From Spirosoma taeanense (GTDB lineage: Bacteria; Bacteroidota; Bacteroidia; Cytophagales; Spirosomataceae): DNA of 64,000 nt. The stretch lies in NCBI RefSeq assembly GCF_013127955.1, contig NZ_CP053435.1:744001-808000 (forward strand), read 5' to 3'. Made by a program: the position numbers and the translations under genes. Below the pieces are notes generated by a model. The model saw nothing but the letters and a program-made list of their open reading frames with translations, was not told where the DNA came from and ran no database searches. This document shows, in pieces, positions 1 through 8,154 of this stretch (position 1 is the stretch's first letter; every line of letters begins with the position of its first letter).

Positions 1-211
1 TCACCGGACTGATGTTGAGCGTGTTAGGCACCCTACTTTGCTCATTCAGGCGAAAGATGACGTAGCCGTTCCGATGGAGGTCTGTTATTACCTGGAAAAA
101 CATATTCCGAATGCCGAATTGTCAATCATAGATACGCAGGGCCATCATCCGCACATCAGCGATGCCGACAAGGTCATAAAGGCCATTAAACCGTTTATTA
201 ATCTGAACTAA
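1..211 (+). CDS. RsbQ-like alpha/beta hydrolase, C-terminal part only
   Basis: The gene enters from the left edge and only about 69 C-terminal residues are visible. They match the end of the RsbQ/KAI2-like alpha/beta hydrolase family: a strand ending in QAKDD, which carries the catalytic-triad Asp, a helix around PMEVCYYL, and the triad His in the segment TQGHHPHIS. In Bacillus, RsbQ works with the PAS-containing phosphatase RsbP in energy-stress signalling, by handling a small hydrophobic ligand. Here the next gene, 91 bases downstream on the same strand, is a PAS histidine kinase, so a similar ligand-to-PAS pairing is inferred. The N-terminal nucleophile elbow lies outside the window, so catalytic competence cannot be judged. 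Confidence 0.8.
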   Translation, partial: HRTDVERVRHPTLLIQAKDDVAVPMEVCYYLEKHIPNAELSIIDTQGHHPHISDADKVIKAIKPFINLN

Positions 212-302
212 TACCGGTGTTGCCGTGCTTATTAGAACGTGATAAGTCGAATGCAGCGGTTCGTCGAATACCTAAGCCTCTGACTTTTTTTCGAAACCCA
301 TA

Positions 303-1871
303 ATGTTAGACTGTAGAATTCTCGAACGGAATTTTCAGGCAATTTCAGCTAATGAAATTGGGCCAAGGAAGATGGCGGCTTACGCGTCGGAACTGCTTGA
401 TTTTTTGCAGGCCAGTTGTTGTTACGTCGTTCAGGAGCGCGACGAATGGACGGCCACTGTGCTTTTTTCGAGCACTAAAGGATCGGTGCAGCCGTTTAAT
501 CCGGGTCAGCTGGCCGAGTTAACCCGCTCAAAAGCGTTCTTCTTCGACCAGGCCTTTGTGCCGCGCCGGGCCCTGAAAGCGATTTCGGGTACCTGCTGTC
601 AGATGGCGGGCCTGCGCCTGGACAATTATTCGTTCAGAGGATGGGTTCTGATTGGTTGGCAATCGACCACCGATCACGTGCCGACCGATATTGAAAATGC
701 GTTGTTCCGTTTTGGCGACAAGGTGCTGATCCATTACCTGTCACTGCAGCGGATTGCGATGGAGCAGCAGTACCGGTTTATTTTTTCGGTGGTTCCGCAG
801 GCTGTTGTGCTGGTTAACGAATCAGATGATGTCAGCTGGGTGAACCAGGCCGCCATTCAACTGCTGAACCTGGCCCCCGATGAATTACGGCCCTCGTCCG
901 TTGAGGTATCGACAGGCATGCTGCGGTTACGGGCGCAGGCCCTGAATCAGGATGCGATTAACGAAACTGCCGGCGAGCTGATGAAGAATCCTCACTTCAT
1001 CACTAAAGAATGGATATGGCGGTTCGATAGTCAGGTGCTGGCTGTGCGCACCCAGCCCATTTTCTCCCCTTACTTTAAAGGGCGGATCTGGTTGTTCAAC
1101 GACGTTACCGAACTATACACGAAGAGTCAGCAACTGGCGGACGCCAATCAGGAGATTGAAAACCTGATCAGTGTGATCGCGCACGATCTGAAGTCGCCCC
1201 TGGCTACGCTCAGTTTCATTTTCAGCTTCCTGCCGATGCATGGCCCGCTCAACGACGAACAGAGCGAAAATATCGGATACGGGCAGAAGACCATCAAGCG
1301 CGGCCTGAACCTGATTGACAGCATTGTTTATTTCAATAAGCTCATTACGTCCAACCAGCCCCTGCAGATGACCAGTACAGAGCTGGACGGGCTCCTGACA
1401 ATTATTGTAGACAGCTTTACGGCGCAGGCCTATCAGAAAGAGATTACGCTGCATATGCAGAAACCCGAACAGCCGGTTCTGCTGCATACCGACCCCGAAT
1501 CGCTGGTCCGTATTCTGGATAACCTCATCAGTAACGCGCTGAAGTTCTCGCCGTTTGGACGTAATGTGTATGTGGAGGCCGAGTTGACAGATAAGCAGTT
1601 AGCCATTGCCGTCCGTGACGAAGGCCCCGGTATCTCACCCGACGATCGGGGAAAGCTGTTCAAGCGTTTTCAGCGTCTGTCGGCCCAGCCAACCAATAAT
1701 GAAGGCTCCTCGGGGCTTGGTCTGTCCATTGTGAAGGCTCTGGCCGAGAAATTGGGCGCGGCTATTGAAGTAGATAGTACCTTGAATGTGGGTACAACCT
1801 TCCGGGTCGTATTTCCGGCGCAGTACGTACAGGTGATTGACCCGGAAACGGTAAATGAACACCTGCTTTAA
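303..1871 (+). CDS. PAS-domain sensor histidine kinase, likely partner of the RsbQ-like hydrolase
   Basis: This 522-residue kinase has no obvious membrane segment and is probably cytoplasmic. The first 150 residues are a poorly conserved, possibly GAF-like input region, and a PAS domain follows at about 155-275. The HisKA H-box HDLKSP puts the phosphorylated His near residue 294. The ATPase domain shows an N-box (DNLISNALKF), a G1 box (DEGPGIS) and a G2 box (GLGLSIVKAL). It would autophosphorylate in response to something sensed by its N-terminal domains. The adjacent RsbQ-like hydrolase suggests that a small hydrolysed ligand feeds the PAS domain, which is inference by analogy with RsbQ-RsbP. 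No response regulator lies next to it, so the target is unknown. The ATG at 303 has no clear ribosome-binding site, as is usual in Bacteroidota. Confidence 0.88.
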   Translation: MLDCRILERNFQAISANEIGPRKMAAYASELLDFLQASCCYVVQERDEWTATVLFSSTKGSVQPFNPGQLAELTRSKAFFFDQAFVPRRALKAISGTCCQMAGLRLDNYSFRGWVLIGWQSTTDHVPTDIENALFRFGDKVLIHYLSLQRIAMEQQYRFIFSVVPQAVVLVNESDDVSWVNQAAIQLLNLAPDELRPSSVEVSTGMLRLRAQALNQDAINETAGELMKNPHFITKEWIWRFDSQVLAVRTQPIFSPYFKGRIWLFNDVTELYTKSQQLADANQEIENLISVIAHDLKSPLATLSFIFSFLPMHGPLNDEQSENIGYGQKTIKRGLNLIDSIVYFNKLITSNQPLQMTSTELDGLLTIIVDSFTAQAYQKEITLHMQKPEQPVLLHTDPESLVRILDNLISNALKFSPFGRNVYVEAELTDKQLAIAVRDEGPGISPDDRGKLFKRFQRLSAQPTNNEGSSGLGLSIVKALAEKLGAAIEVDSTLNVGTTFRVVFPAQYVQVIDPETVNEHLL

Positions 1872-1947
1872 GTTGTTGAGTATTCCTTCTGGCGGCTTTT
1901 TAGAGTGTACCCCAACTGAAGGACCAGTTACCAATTTTGGTTGTATA

Positions 1948-2739
1948 ATGCCCCTGTTTATCACATCTTTAAATTCAGGCAGCAATGGAAATTGCTATTA
2001 CGTTGGTAACGAACGCGAAGCGGTTTTAATTGACGCCGGCATCTCCTGCCGCGAAACCGAAACGCGAATGCGGAGACTGGGTCTATCGATGGAGACCGTA
2101 AAAGCTATTTTCGTTTCCCACGAGCATTCTGACCACATTCGGGGCATTAGTCAACTGGCCAAAAAATATCAGTTTCCTGTATTTATTACCCCCGGTACGC
2201 TGCGCTCGTCAGGACTGTCGGAGCTTCGGTTACCCATTCAACCGTTGCGGGGCCATGAGCCCGTCTGGATCGGTGAATTATGCATCACGGCGTTCCCAAA
2301 ACTGCACGATGCCGCTGACCCGCATAGTTTTCTGATTACCTGCCTGGATACCAGAGTGGGTGTGTTTACGGATATCGGCAGTCCCTGTACGCAACTGATC
2401 GATCATTTCAGTCAATGTCACGCTGCGTTTCTGGAAGCTAATTATGATGAGCAGATGCTGGAACGGGGCAGGTATCCTTATTACCTGAAGCATCGGATTC
2501 GGGGTGGAAAAGGTCATCTTTCCAACCAGCAGGCCTTGCATCTGCTCAGGACCCATAAGCCGGCTTTTATGAGTCATCTGCTGCTGGCTCACGTGTCTAA
2601 AGAGAACAACTGCCCAAACTTGATTCGGGAGCTATTCACACCACATATGGAAAGCACGGAACTTATTGTGGCTTCTCGTTTTGAAGAAACGCCGGTCTAT
2701 CAGATTGATGCTCCCCGTGTGATCCGGTCGGTAGCCTAG
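1948..2739 (+). CDS. MBL-fold metallo-hydrolase, YycJ/WalJ-like
   Basis: This 263-residue enzyme has the metallo-beta-lactamase fold. The metal-binding signature SHEHSDHIRG (HxHxDH) lies about 60 residues in, and further ligands occur at KLHDAAD and near the C-terminus. The N-terminal sequence SLNSGSNGNCYYVG is typical of the YycJ/WalJ family, a dinuclear-metal phosphodiesterase or nuclease family linked to the WalRK pathway in Firmicutes. Its role in Bacteroidota is not settled. The reading frame is open upstream to 1855, but that would add 31 unrelated residues and overlap the kinase. The ATG at 1948 gives the normal family N-terminus. The gene ends three bases before a convergent gene. Confidence 0.85.
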   Translation: MPLFITSLNSGSNGNCYYVGNEREAVLIDAGISCRETETRMRRLGLSMETVKAIFVSHEHSDHIRGISQLAKKYQFPVFITPGTLRSSGLSELRLPIQPLRGHEPVWIGELCITAFPKLHDAADPHSFLITCLDTRVGVFTDIGSPCTQLIDHFSQCHAAFLEANYDEQMLERGRYPYYLKHRIRGGKGHLSNQQALHLLRTHKPAFMSHLLLAHVSKENNCPNLIRELFTPHMESTELIVASRFEETPVYQIDAPRVIRSVA

Positions 2740-2742
2740 TCT

Positions 2743-3144
2743 TTACACTTTGCTTTCTGGATACACTTTTTTGTGCTGCGCAACCAGAACGGCGTACTGC
2801 TCCGGAGTAAGAATGGCGCGGTAGTCGTGAACTTTCTCGGTTTCGACGGCTATGGCCAGAGTTCGTAACTTCTGCTGATTCATACCCGAAGCCGCTTTCA
2901 GTTTCTTTACGCCCTCATTGTATTTCACGGTAGCCTTTGTAATGATCTCTTTGGCTTTGGGAAGCTGCTGATCGGTTAGTTTGAGCCGTTGTTTATCGGC
3001 TTTCAGAACCGACTTTATGATCATGCCAACGGTTACGCCATTATTGAGGAAAACGAACTTTTCATTCTCCACCGACTGCGTTTGGGCGAACGTCATCGCC
3101 GAAAAGCCAATGACCAGGGTCAGGACGGTAATAAAGGTTCTCAT
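2743..3144 (-). CDS. Secreted Spy/CpxP-like (LTXXQ) small protein
   Basis: This 133-residue protein begins with a clear signal peptide (MRTFITVLTLVIGFSAMTFAQ), so the mature part should be periplasmic. The rest is charged and helical. It carries LTDQQ near residue 57 and LTPEQY near residue 112, which resemble the two LTXXQ motifs of Spy/CpxP periplasmic chaperones, with a basic helix between them. Similarity to that fold is inferred from motif spacing only. It is the convergent neighbour of the MBL hydrolase and shares its 3-base gap. A general envelope-stress or protein-binding role is possible, but the function is not known. Confidence 0.6.
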   Translation of the reverse strand: MRTFITVLTLVIGFSAMTFAQTQSVENEKFVFLNNGVTVGMIIKSVLKADKQRLKLTDQQLPKAKEIITKATVKYNEGVKKLKAASGMNQQKLRTLAIAVETEKVHDYRAILTPEQYAVLVAQHKKVYPESKV

Positions 3145-3210
3145 ACAGAAACTAGAATTTAGAACGATTGAGTTAAGTTATTACGCAGCTTATGAATCGC
3201 GCGCAGGGCA

Positions 3211-3957
3211 TCATTTTCGGACGATAGTTGTAGCGGCCGCCTGCGCCGAAGCCAGGATGGTGAGGTCGGCGATGGTTACGTGGGCGGGTGCCGTTACGGC
3301 ATAAACAATGGTGTCGGCAATGTCATCGGCGGTCAGGGGCGTAAACCCTTCATACACTTTCGCGGCCCGACCGGCATCACCTTTGAAGCGAACCATTGAA
3401 AACTCGGTTTCGACCGCGCCGGGCGCAATATTCGTGACCTTGATCCCATGCTGGGTGAGATCCAGCCGCATGCCGGTACTAAGCGCTTCAACGGCGGCTT
3501 TACTGGCGCAGTACACGGCTCCATTGGCGTAGGTCTGCTTGCCTGCAATGGAACTCAGATTAACGATGTGCCCGCGTTTCCGGGCAACCATACCCGGAAC
3601 CACCGCCTTCGAGACGTACAGCAAACCCTGTACGTTCCCGTCGATCATCTGATCCCAGTCGGCCGGATCGCCATCCTGAAAAGGAGCCATGCCGTGAGCG
3701 TTGCCGGCGTTGTTCACTAAAATATCAATGGCCTGCCATTCGGTAGGTAGCGTGCGGATAGCCTGATCTACCTCGTCCCGGTTTCTGACGTCAAAGTTAA
3801 GGGTCAGCACCGACGTTTGTTCGCTGAACTGTTCCTCCAGTTCGTCCAGCCGGTCCTGTCGACGACCGCATAGAATCAGGTGGTAATCGAGTTCGGCAAA
3901 GGCTTCGGCAGTGGCCCGGCCAATACCGGAGGTGGCGCCGGTGATGAGTGCAATCAT
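3211..3957 (-). CDS. SDR-family NAD(P)-dependent oxidoreductase, YdfG-like
   Basis: This is a classical short-chain dehydrogenase of 248 residues. It has the cofactor-binding motif TGATSGIG right at the N-terminus, NNAGNA near residue 83, a catalytic Ser in the segment LSSIAG and the catalytic pair YCASK. The pattern, including PGAVETEF after the active site, fits the YdfG / 3-hydroxy-acid (L-allo-threonine) dehydrogenase subgroup. The substrate cannot be read from sequence. The frame extends upstream to 4053, but the start at 3957 gives the standard N-terminus. A -7 element (TAGCTTTG on this strand) lies 37 bases upstream of it, inside the longer version. Confidence 0.87.
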   Translation of the reverse strand: MIALITGATSGIGRATAEAFAELDYHLILCGRRQDRLDELEEQFSEQTSVLTLNFDVRNRDEVDQAIRTLPTEWQAIDILVNNAGNAHGMAPFQDGDPADWDQMIDGNVQGLLYVSKAVVPGMVARKRGHIVNLSSIAGKQTYANGAVYCASKAAVEALSTGMRLDLTQHGIKVTNIAPGAVETEFSMVRFKGDAGRAAKVYEGFTPLTADDIADTIVYAVTAPAHVTIADLTILASAQAAATTIVRK

Positions 3958-4332
3958 AAAAGCAAAACGAGTTGTTGACAGATAGTATTGCCGCAAAGCT
4001 AACAGAATCCGGGGCAAATGGCCCGTCGGGTTTCTAGCGTTCTGGCTATACATATTTAATGCAAAACCCAGGTCGAAAGCCGCGACAACGAATTGTTAAA
4101 ATTGGCCAAAAAATTGTATTTTCATCGTAAAACAAGCGCTTTTAAGTGTGTTCACCGCCTTCGACCGGCCAATCGTACCGTTAAATCAGATTGCATCTGT
4201 TGATTAAAACGACGGTGGTCTTCGTGCGTTTATCTCGCTAGTTAACAGCCATTCACAGTCGTTTTTGGATTACTCGATGTGGGCAGTTCGCGTCGGGGCC
4301 TGATCTGGTAACGACCTAACGCAAATCCTGCT
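3958..4332. other. Divergent intergenic region between SDR and glycosyltransferase
   Basis: This is 375 bases without a gene. It carries the SDR promoter at its left end. The rest holds an AT-rich stretch (about 4070-4140) and presumably the promoter of the glycosyltransferase gene, but no TAnnTTTG box was found on the plus strand. No RNA gene or hairpin was recognised. Confidence 0.5.
3994..4001 (-). promoter_or_regulatory. Bacteroidota -7 element for the SDR gene
   Basis: On the minus strand this reads TAGCTTTG, a full match to TAnnTTTG. It lies 37 bases upstream of the chosen start codon. No convincing -33 TTG is present at the expected distance, so the call rests on the -7 box alone. Confidence 0.5.
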
Positions 4333-5322
4333 ATGATCCCTGAATTTTCGGTGGTGATACCCACGTATCAGCAACCGGCTTTACTCCTGAAATGCCTTGA
4401 TGCGCTGAGTCGTCAGCGTCTGCCCCGCAACCAGTTCGAACTGATTATCGTTGATGATGCCAACTCGCCCGAAACGGCCTCAGCCGTTGCGAACTTCACC
4501 CGGCAGGTGGCTCAGTCGGGTGGAGCGCTGGAAATCCGGTATCTGGGTCAGCCCACCTGGCGTGGTCCCGCAGCCGCCCGAAACCGGGGATGGCGCGCAG
4601 CCCGCGGCCGGTTCATTGCCTTCACGGATGATGATTGTCTGCCGCACCCTGACTGGCTGAGGGCTGCTCTACCGGGTTTACAGCGGGGTGCCCAGGTGCT
4701 GATGGGGCAGCTGCGGCTAACCTTACCTGATCCGTCGACGGATCAGCCTTCACAAACGCTGTGTTTTGACACGGGTGAGCTGATTTCGGCTAACTGTTTC
4801 TGCCGGAGGTCGGCGCTGGAGCGCGTCGGCGGCTTTGAGGAAGCGTTTAATTTTGCCTGGCGGGAAGACAGCGACCTGCAGTTTAAATTTATTCAGGCGG
4901 GTATTCCCATTAGCCGGTGTCCCGAAGCGATCGTTGTGCATCCCATGCGCGAAATGCCCTGGTACACCCCGCTGGCCAATGAGCGGAAAAACTATTACGA
5001 TGCTTTGCTGTACAAACGGCATCCTGAATTGTTCCGGCAGCGGATTGCAACCGACCGGGGTCTTATTTTGCAATATTATGCCTCGGTAATGGGTATTGCG
5101 GCCGGGGTGATGGGCGGTGTCGCGGGTAACAGCGTTGTGGCTACGGTTGGCTTCGGTATATGGGGGGCCTTATCGGCTAATATGATCTGGCACCGGCTGC
5201 TGGATGATAATGAGGATAAACCCCGTTTACCGTATGCCATTCTGACCGCTCTGGCAACACCCTTCCTGTCGGTGTACTGGCGTTTATACGGCGCCGTGAA
5301 ATACCGGGTTCTGTATTGGTAG
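4333..5322 (+). CDS. Family 2 glycosyltransferase, membrane-associated
   Basis: This 329-residue GT-A fold enzyme starts with the typical FSVVIPTYQQP strand. It contains a first nucleotide-binding acidic motif (IVDDAN) and the DxD metal site TDDDCLPHP. A catalytic-type acidic motif, WREDSDLQ, follows near residue 178. The last 80 residues include a glycine- and alanine-rich hydrophobic stretch (about 252-285), probably one or two membrane segments. It would transfer a sugar from a nucleotide-sugar donor; the acceptor is unknown. It lies just upstream of eboD on the same strand but is separated from it by a strong hairpin, so it is probably a separate transcription unit. Confidence 0.85.
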   Translation: MIPEFSVVIPTYQQPALLLKCLDALSRQRLPRNQFELIIVDDANSPETASAVANFTRQVAQSGGALEIRYLGQPTWRGPAAARNRGWRAARGRFIAFTDDDCLPHPDWLRAALPGLQRGAQVLMGQLRLTLPDPSTDQPSQTLCFDTGELISANCFCRRSALERVGGFEEAFNFAWREDSDLQFKFIQAGIPISRCPEAIVVHPMREMPWYTPLANERKNYYDALLYKRHPELFRQRIATDRGLILQYYASVMGIAAGVMGGVAGNSVVATVGFGIWGALSANMIWHRLLDDNEDKPRLPYAILTALATPFLSVYWRLYGAVKYRVLYW

Positions 5323-5338
5323 TCAACCCCTAAGTTCG

Positions 5339-5386
5339 ACCAGTCACAAGCTTCAGTTTTGTTTGGCTTGTGGCTGGTTTGCTGTT
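5339..5386 (+). terminator. Terminator after the glycosyltransferase
   Basis: A 13-bp stem (arms 5339-5351 and 5366-5378, one G-T wobble) is followed by a T-run at 5385-5390. It lies 16 bases after the stop codon. Confidence 0.8.
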
Positions 5387-5433
5387 TTTTAAGTCATAAC
5401 GAGTAGAATAAGGAACCATAAACGATTTGATTG

Positions 5434-5441
5434 TATTTTTG
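5434..5441 (+). promoter_or_regulatory. Possible -7 element of the ebo transcription unit
   Basis: TATTTTTG matches TAnnTTTG and lies 38 bases before the eboD start codon. No TTG is seen at the usual -33 distance. The run of T makes a chance match possible. Confidence 0.4.
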
Positions 5442-5479
5442 AAGGATGAGGGCGGCTCTACTCAACCGCTTTTTAGTTC

Positions 5480-6643
5480 ATGGATCACCTGCAACAAGAT
5501 TTCAGCGTTCGGTTTACCTATACTGTTTTCTTTACCGAACAATTATTCGCTCCCTCCAATCCACTGCTGACCGATTTCTTTAACCGGCAGCTAGTTGATG
5601 CTACGCCTAAAAAAGTGCTGTTTGTGCTGGATTCTGGTGTTGTTGCGGCCCATCCAGATTTATTGACGTCTATCCAGACCTATTTTGCCCAGTCAACCGT
5701 TCGGGTTGACCTGATTCCTGAATTCCTCCTTATACCGGGGGGCGAGTCCGCTAAAAACGATCCGTCGCTGGTTGAGCAGATTGTGAACGCTGTTGATCAG
5801 TTCGGCATTGACCGACATTCCTACGTGGTTGCAGTTGGGGGTGGATCGGTGCTGGATCTGGTTGGCTATGCGGCTGCTATTTCGCACCGGGGTATTCGCC
5901 ATATCCGGATTCCGACGACGGTTCTGTCGCAGAACGATTCGGGTGTAGGTGTCAAAAATGGGGTGAACTACCGGGGGAAAAAGAACTTCCTGGGTACGTT
6001 TGCGCCCCCGGTTGCCGTCTTTAACGACCTGACGTTTCTGACAACGCTCGATGATCGCGACTGGCGGTCGGGTATTTCGGAAGCGATTAAGGTGGCCTTG
6101 ATCAAAGACAAGTCTTTCTTCGAATGGATCGAAGCAAATGCCGAAGCGCTGGCGGCCCGGGATATGTCGGCCATGAGCTACCTCGTGCATCGCTGCGCCG
6201 AAATGCACTTGCAGCACATTGCCGGCGGTGATCCCTTTGAAATGGGTTCGTCTCGGCCCCTGGATTTTGGTCACTGGAGCGCCCATAAACTGGAGCAGCT
6301 TACTGATTTCGACCTGCGTCACGGCGAGGCTGTCGCTATCGGAATCGCGCTCGATACACTGTATTCACAGCAAATTGGCTGGCTATCGGCTGCCGACGCC
6401 GACCGGGTTCTGGTAACGCTGCGCGCCCTTGGCTTTGCACTTTATCACCCAATGCTCGACGCCGATCATAGCGCCGGTGTGCTGAAAGGATTAGCTGAAT
6501 TTCGCGAACACCTGGGTGGTCAGTTGACGATCATGCTGCTGCAGAGTCTGGGGCGGGGCGAAGAGGTGCACGAAATAGAGGCCAATAAAGTTCAGCAGGC
6601 CATTGCTACGCTGCGCGAAAACGAATTATTAACGACGGACTAA
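5480..6643 (+). CDS. eboD: EboD: 3-dehydroquinate-synthase-like sugar-phosphate cyclase
   Basis: This 387-residue protein belongs to the dehydroquinate synthase superfamily. Its NAD-binding motif GGGSVLDLVGYAA lies near residue 118. All three zinc ligands of the family appear to be kept: Glu in SEAIKVALI, His in DFGHWSAH and His in RHGEAVAIG. Its length, N-terminal extension and immediate partner eboE distinguish it from housekeeping AroB and place it in the ebo family. Ebo proteins are tied to the export or processing of small aromatic precursors, shown for scytonemin precursors in cyanobacteria. The substrate of EboD is not established. Here it is the first of three consecutive ebo genes. 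Confidence 0.85.
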   Translation: MDHLQQDFSVRFTYTVFFTEQLFAPSNPLLTDFFNRQLVDATPKKVLFVLDSGVVAAHPDLLTSIQTYFAQSTVRVDLIPEFLLIPGGESAKNDPSLVEQIVNAVDQFGIDRHSYVVAVGGGSVLDLVGYAAAISHRGIRHIRIPTTVLSQNDSGVGVKNGVNYRGKKNFLGTFAPPVAVFNDLTFLTTLDDRDWRSGISEAIKVALIKDKSFFEWIEANAEALAARDMSAMSYLVHRCAEMHLQHIAGGDPFEMGSSRPLDFGHWSAHKLEQLTDFDLRHGEAVAIGIALDTLYSQQIGWLSAADADRVLVTLRALGFALYHPMLDADHSAGVLKGLAEFREHLGGQLTIMLLQSLGRGEEVHEIEANKVQQAIATLRENELLTTD

Positions 6644-6659
6644 CCGTTTAGCTAACTGA

Positions 6660-6706
6660 CAAAAGCACAGAGTGCCTGCCCTAAAAGGTAGATCTTTGTG
6701 CTTTTG
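6660..6706 (+). terminator. Hairpin between eboD and eboE
   Basis: Ten-bp arms at 6660-6669 and 6697-6706 (CAAAAGCACA and its complement) enclose a 27-base loop in the 79-base gap between the genes. There is no T-run directly after it. It may be an attenuator or processing site rather than a full stop. A poor -7-like sequence (GATCTTTG) overlaps its right arm. Confidence 0.45.
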
Positions 6707-6722
6707 CGTTTACTCTAGTTTC

Positions 6723-7952
6723 ATGAAGACACCCCTTGGACACCTCGGCTACTGCACCAATATCCACGCGGGCGAAACGTGGGTCGATCATTTTGCGGCT
6801 TTACAACAGGCCATTCCGGAACTGAAACAGCGGCTTTCACCCGATCAGCCGTTCGGCATTGGCCTTCGCCTGTCCAACGTAGCGAGCGAAGAGCTGGAAC
6901 AGCCCGAAAACCTCGTTGCCTTTCAGCGGTGGCTTGCTGAGAATAACTGCTATGTGTTCACCATGAATGGCTTTCCGTTCGGGGGGTTCCATAACACGGT
7001 GGTCAAAGACCAGGTACACACCCCCGATTGGACGACCGAAGCGCGGGTTGAATACACCAAGCGATTGTTTCGTATTCTGTCGGTGCTGTTGCCGGTCGAT
7101 GAGCTGGGGAACGCCATTCAGGGGGGCGTGTCGACCTCGCCCTTATCGTATCGGCACTGGTTTGAATGGGAGCAGCCGGCCGCCCGCGATTATATCTTCT
7201 CGCAGACCACCCAAAACATTCTTGAGGTGGTGGCCGAACTAATCAAGTTACGTCGGCAAACCGACCGACTGATGCACCTCGATCTGGAACCTGAACCTGA
7301 CGGCGTCATCGAAACCTCCGACGAGTTTATTGCCTGGTTTACGGATTACCTGCTGCCGATGGGTATCGAGCAACTCAGTGAGCAGTTCGACTTAACCGAC
7401 GAAGAAGCCGAAGCGGCAATCTGCGAGCATGTCCGGCTATGCTACGACGTCTGCCATTTTGCCGTGGGATATGAACGCCCGGCCGAGGTGCTGGCCAAAC
7501 TGAAAAACTATGGCCTGCGCGTCGGCAAAATCCAGATCAGCGCAGCGTTGAAAGCGGAGTTTCCAGCCGACGAAGCGGGACGTAATGCCGTTCGGCAGGC
7601 GTTCGAACAATTTAACGAACCAACGTATCTGCACCAGGTCGTAACCCGCACAAAGACCGGCGCACTGCTACGTTTCCCGGATTTGCCCGATGCGCTGGCT
7701 GCGTTCGATGATACGCATAATGAATGGCGGGCGCATTACCACGTTCCGCTGTTCGTATCCGATTACGGCCGGTTGATGTCCACGCAGGACGACATTCGGG
7801 AGGTGCTGCAGTTACAGGCCGAGCGGGCTTTTACTAACCAGCTGGAAGTCGAAACCTATACCTGGGACGTCTTGCCGGAGAAACTGAAGTTGAACCTGGT
7901 CGATTCGATTGAGCGGGAGATCAAATGGGTTGTACAGAACATACCCGATTGA
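6723..7952 (+). CDS. eboE: EboE: metabolite traffic protein, TIM-barrel
   Basis: This 409-residue protein has the characteristic EboE N-terminus GHLGYCTNIHAGETW, then GLRLSNVASEEL and a MNGFPFGGFH motif. It is a xylose-isomerase-like TIM barrel; DLEPEPDG and CYDVCHFAV carry acidic and His residues that could bind metal. In cyanobacterial scytonemin producers the ebo genes are needed to move an indolic precursor to the periplasm, and the family is annotated as a metabolite traffic protein for that reason. Its chemistry is unknown. The frame is open for 17 codons further upstream, but the ATG at 6723 gives the family N-terminus. It follows eboD by 79 bases. Confidence 0.88.
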   Translation: MKTPLGHLGYCTNIHAGETWVDHFAALQQAIPELKQRLSPDQPFGIGLRLSNVASEELEQPENLVAFQRWLAENNCYVFTMNGFPFGGFHNTVVKDQVHTPDWTTEARVEYTKRLFRILSVLLPVDELGNAIQGGVSTSPLSYRHWFEWEQPAARDYIFSQTTQNILEVVAELIKLRRQTDRLMHLDLEPEPDGVIETSDEFIAWFTDYLLPMGIEQLSEQFDLTDEEAEAAICEHVRLCYDVCHFAVGYERPAEVLAKLKNYGLRVGKIQISAALKAEFPADEAGRNAVRQAFEQFNEPTYLHQVVTRTKTGALLRFPDLPDALAAFDDTHNEWRAHYHVPLFVSDYGRLMSTQDDIREVLQLQAERAFTNQLEVETYTWDVLPEKLKLNLVDSIEREIKWVVQNIPD

Positions 7953-8154
7953 CCAGCTCAGGAGGTAAATAGCAGGGTTCCTGAAGAGCTTCCCTAAGTG
8001 AGATACGAACCGGATTTAACGTCCTGATCTTCATCTATCTTGCCTAAATCTCCGGTTACGTGCCTAATTAATGGTTTGTTTAGCTTGATTCCACTCCGGA
8101 TTGCGCCTATTTTTATGCACCGGTAGTGGTTATTTTAATTGTCGGTTTTGACTG

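Noticed and set aside
5480-6643. Housekeeping aroB (3-dehydroquinate synthase)
   Set aside because: All zinc ligands are kept, but the N-terminal extension and direct linkage to eboE indicate EboD. Shikimate genes are absent nearby.
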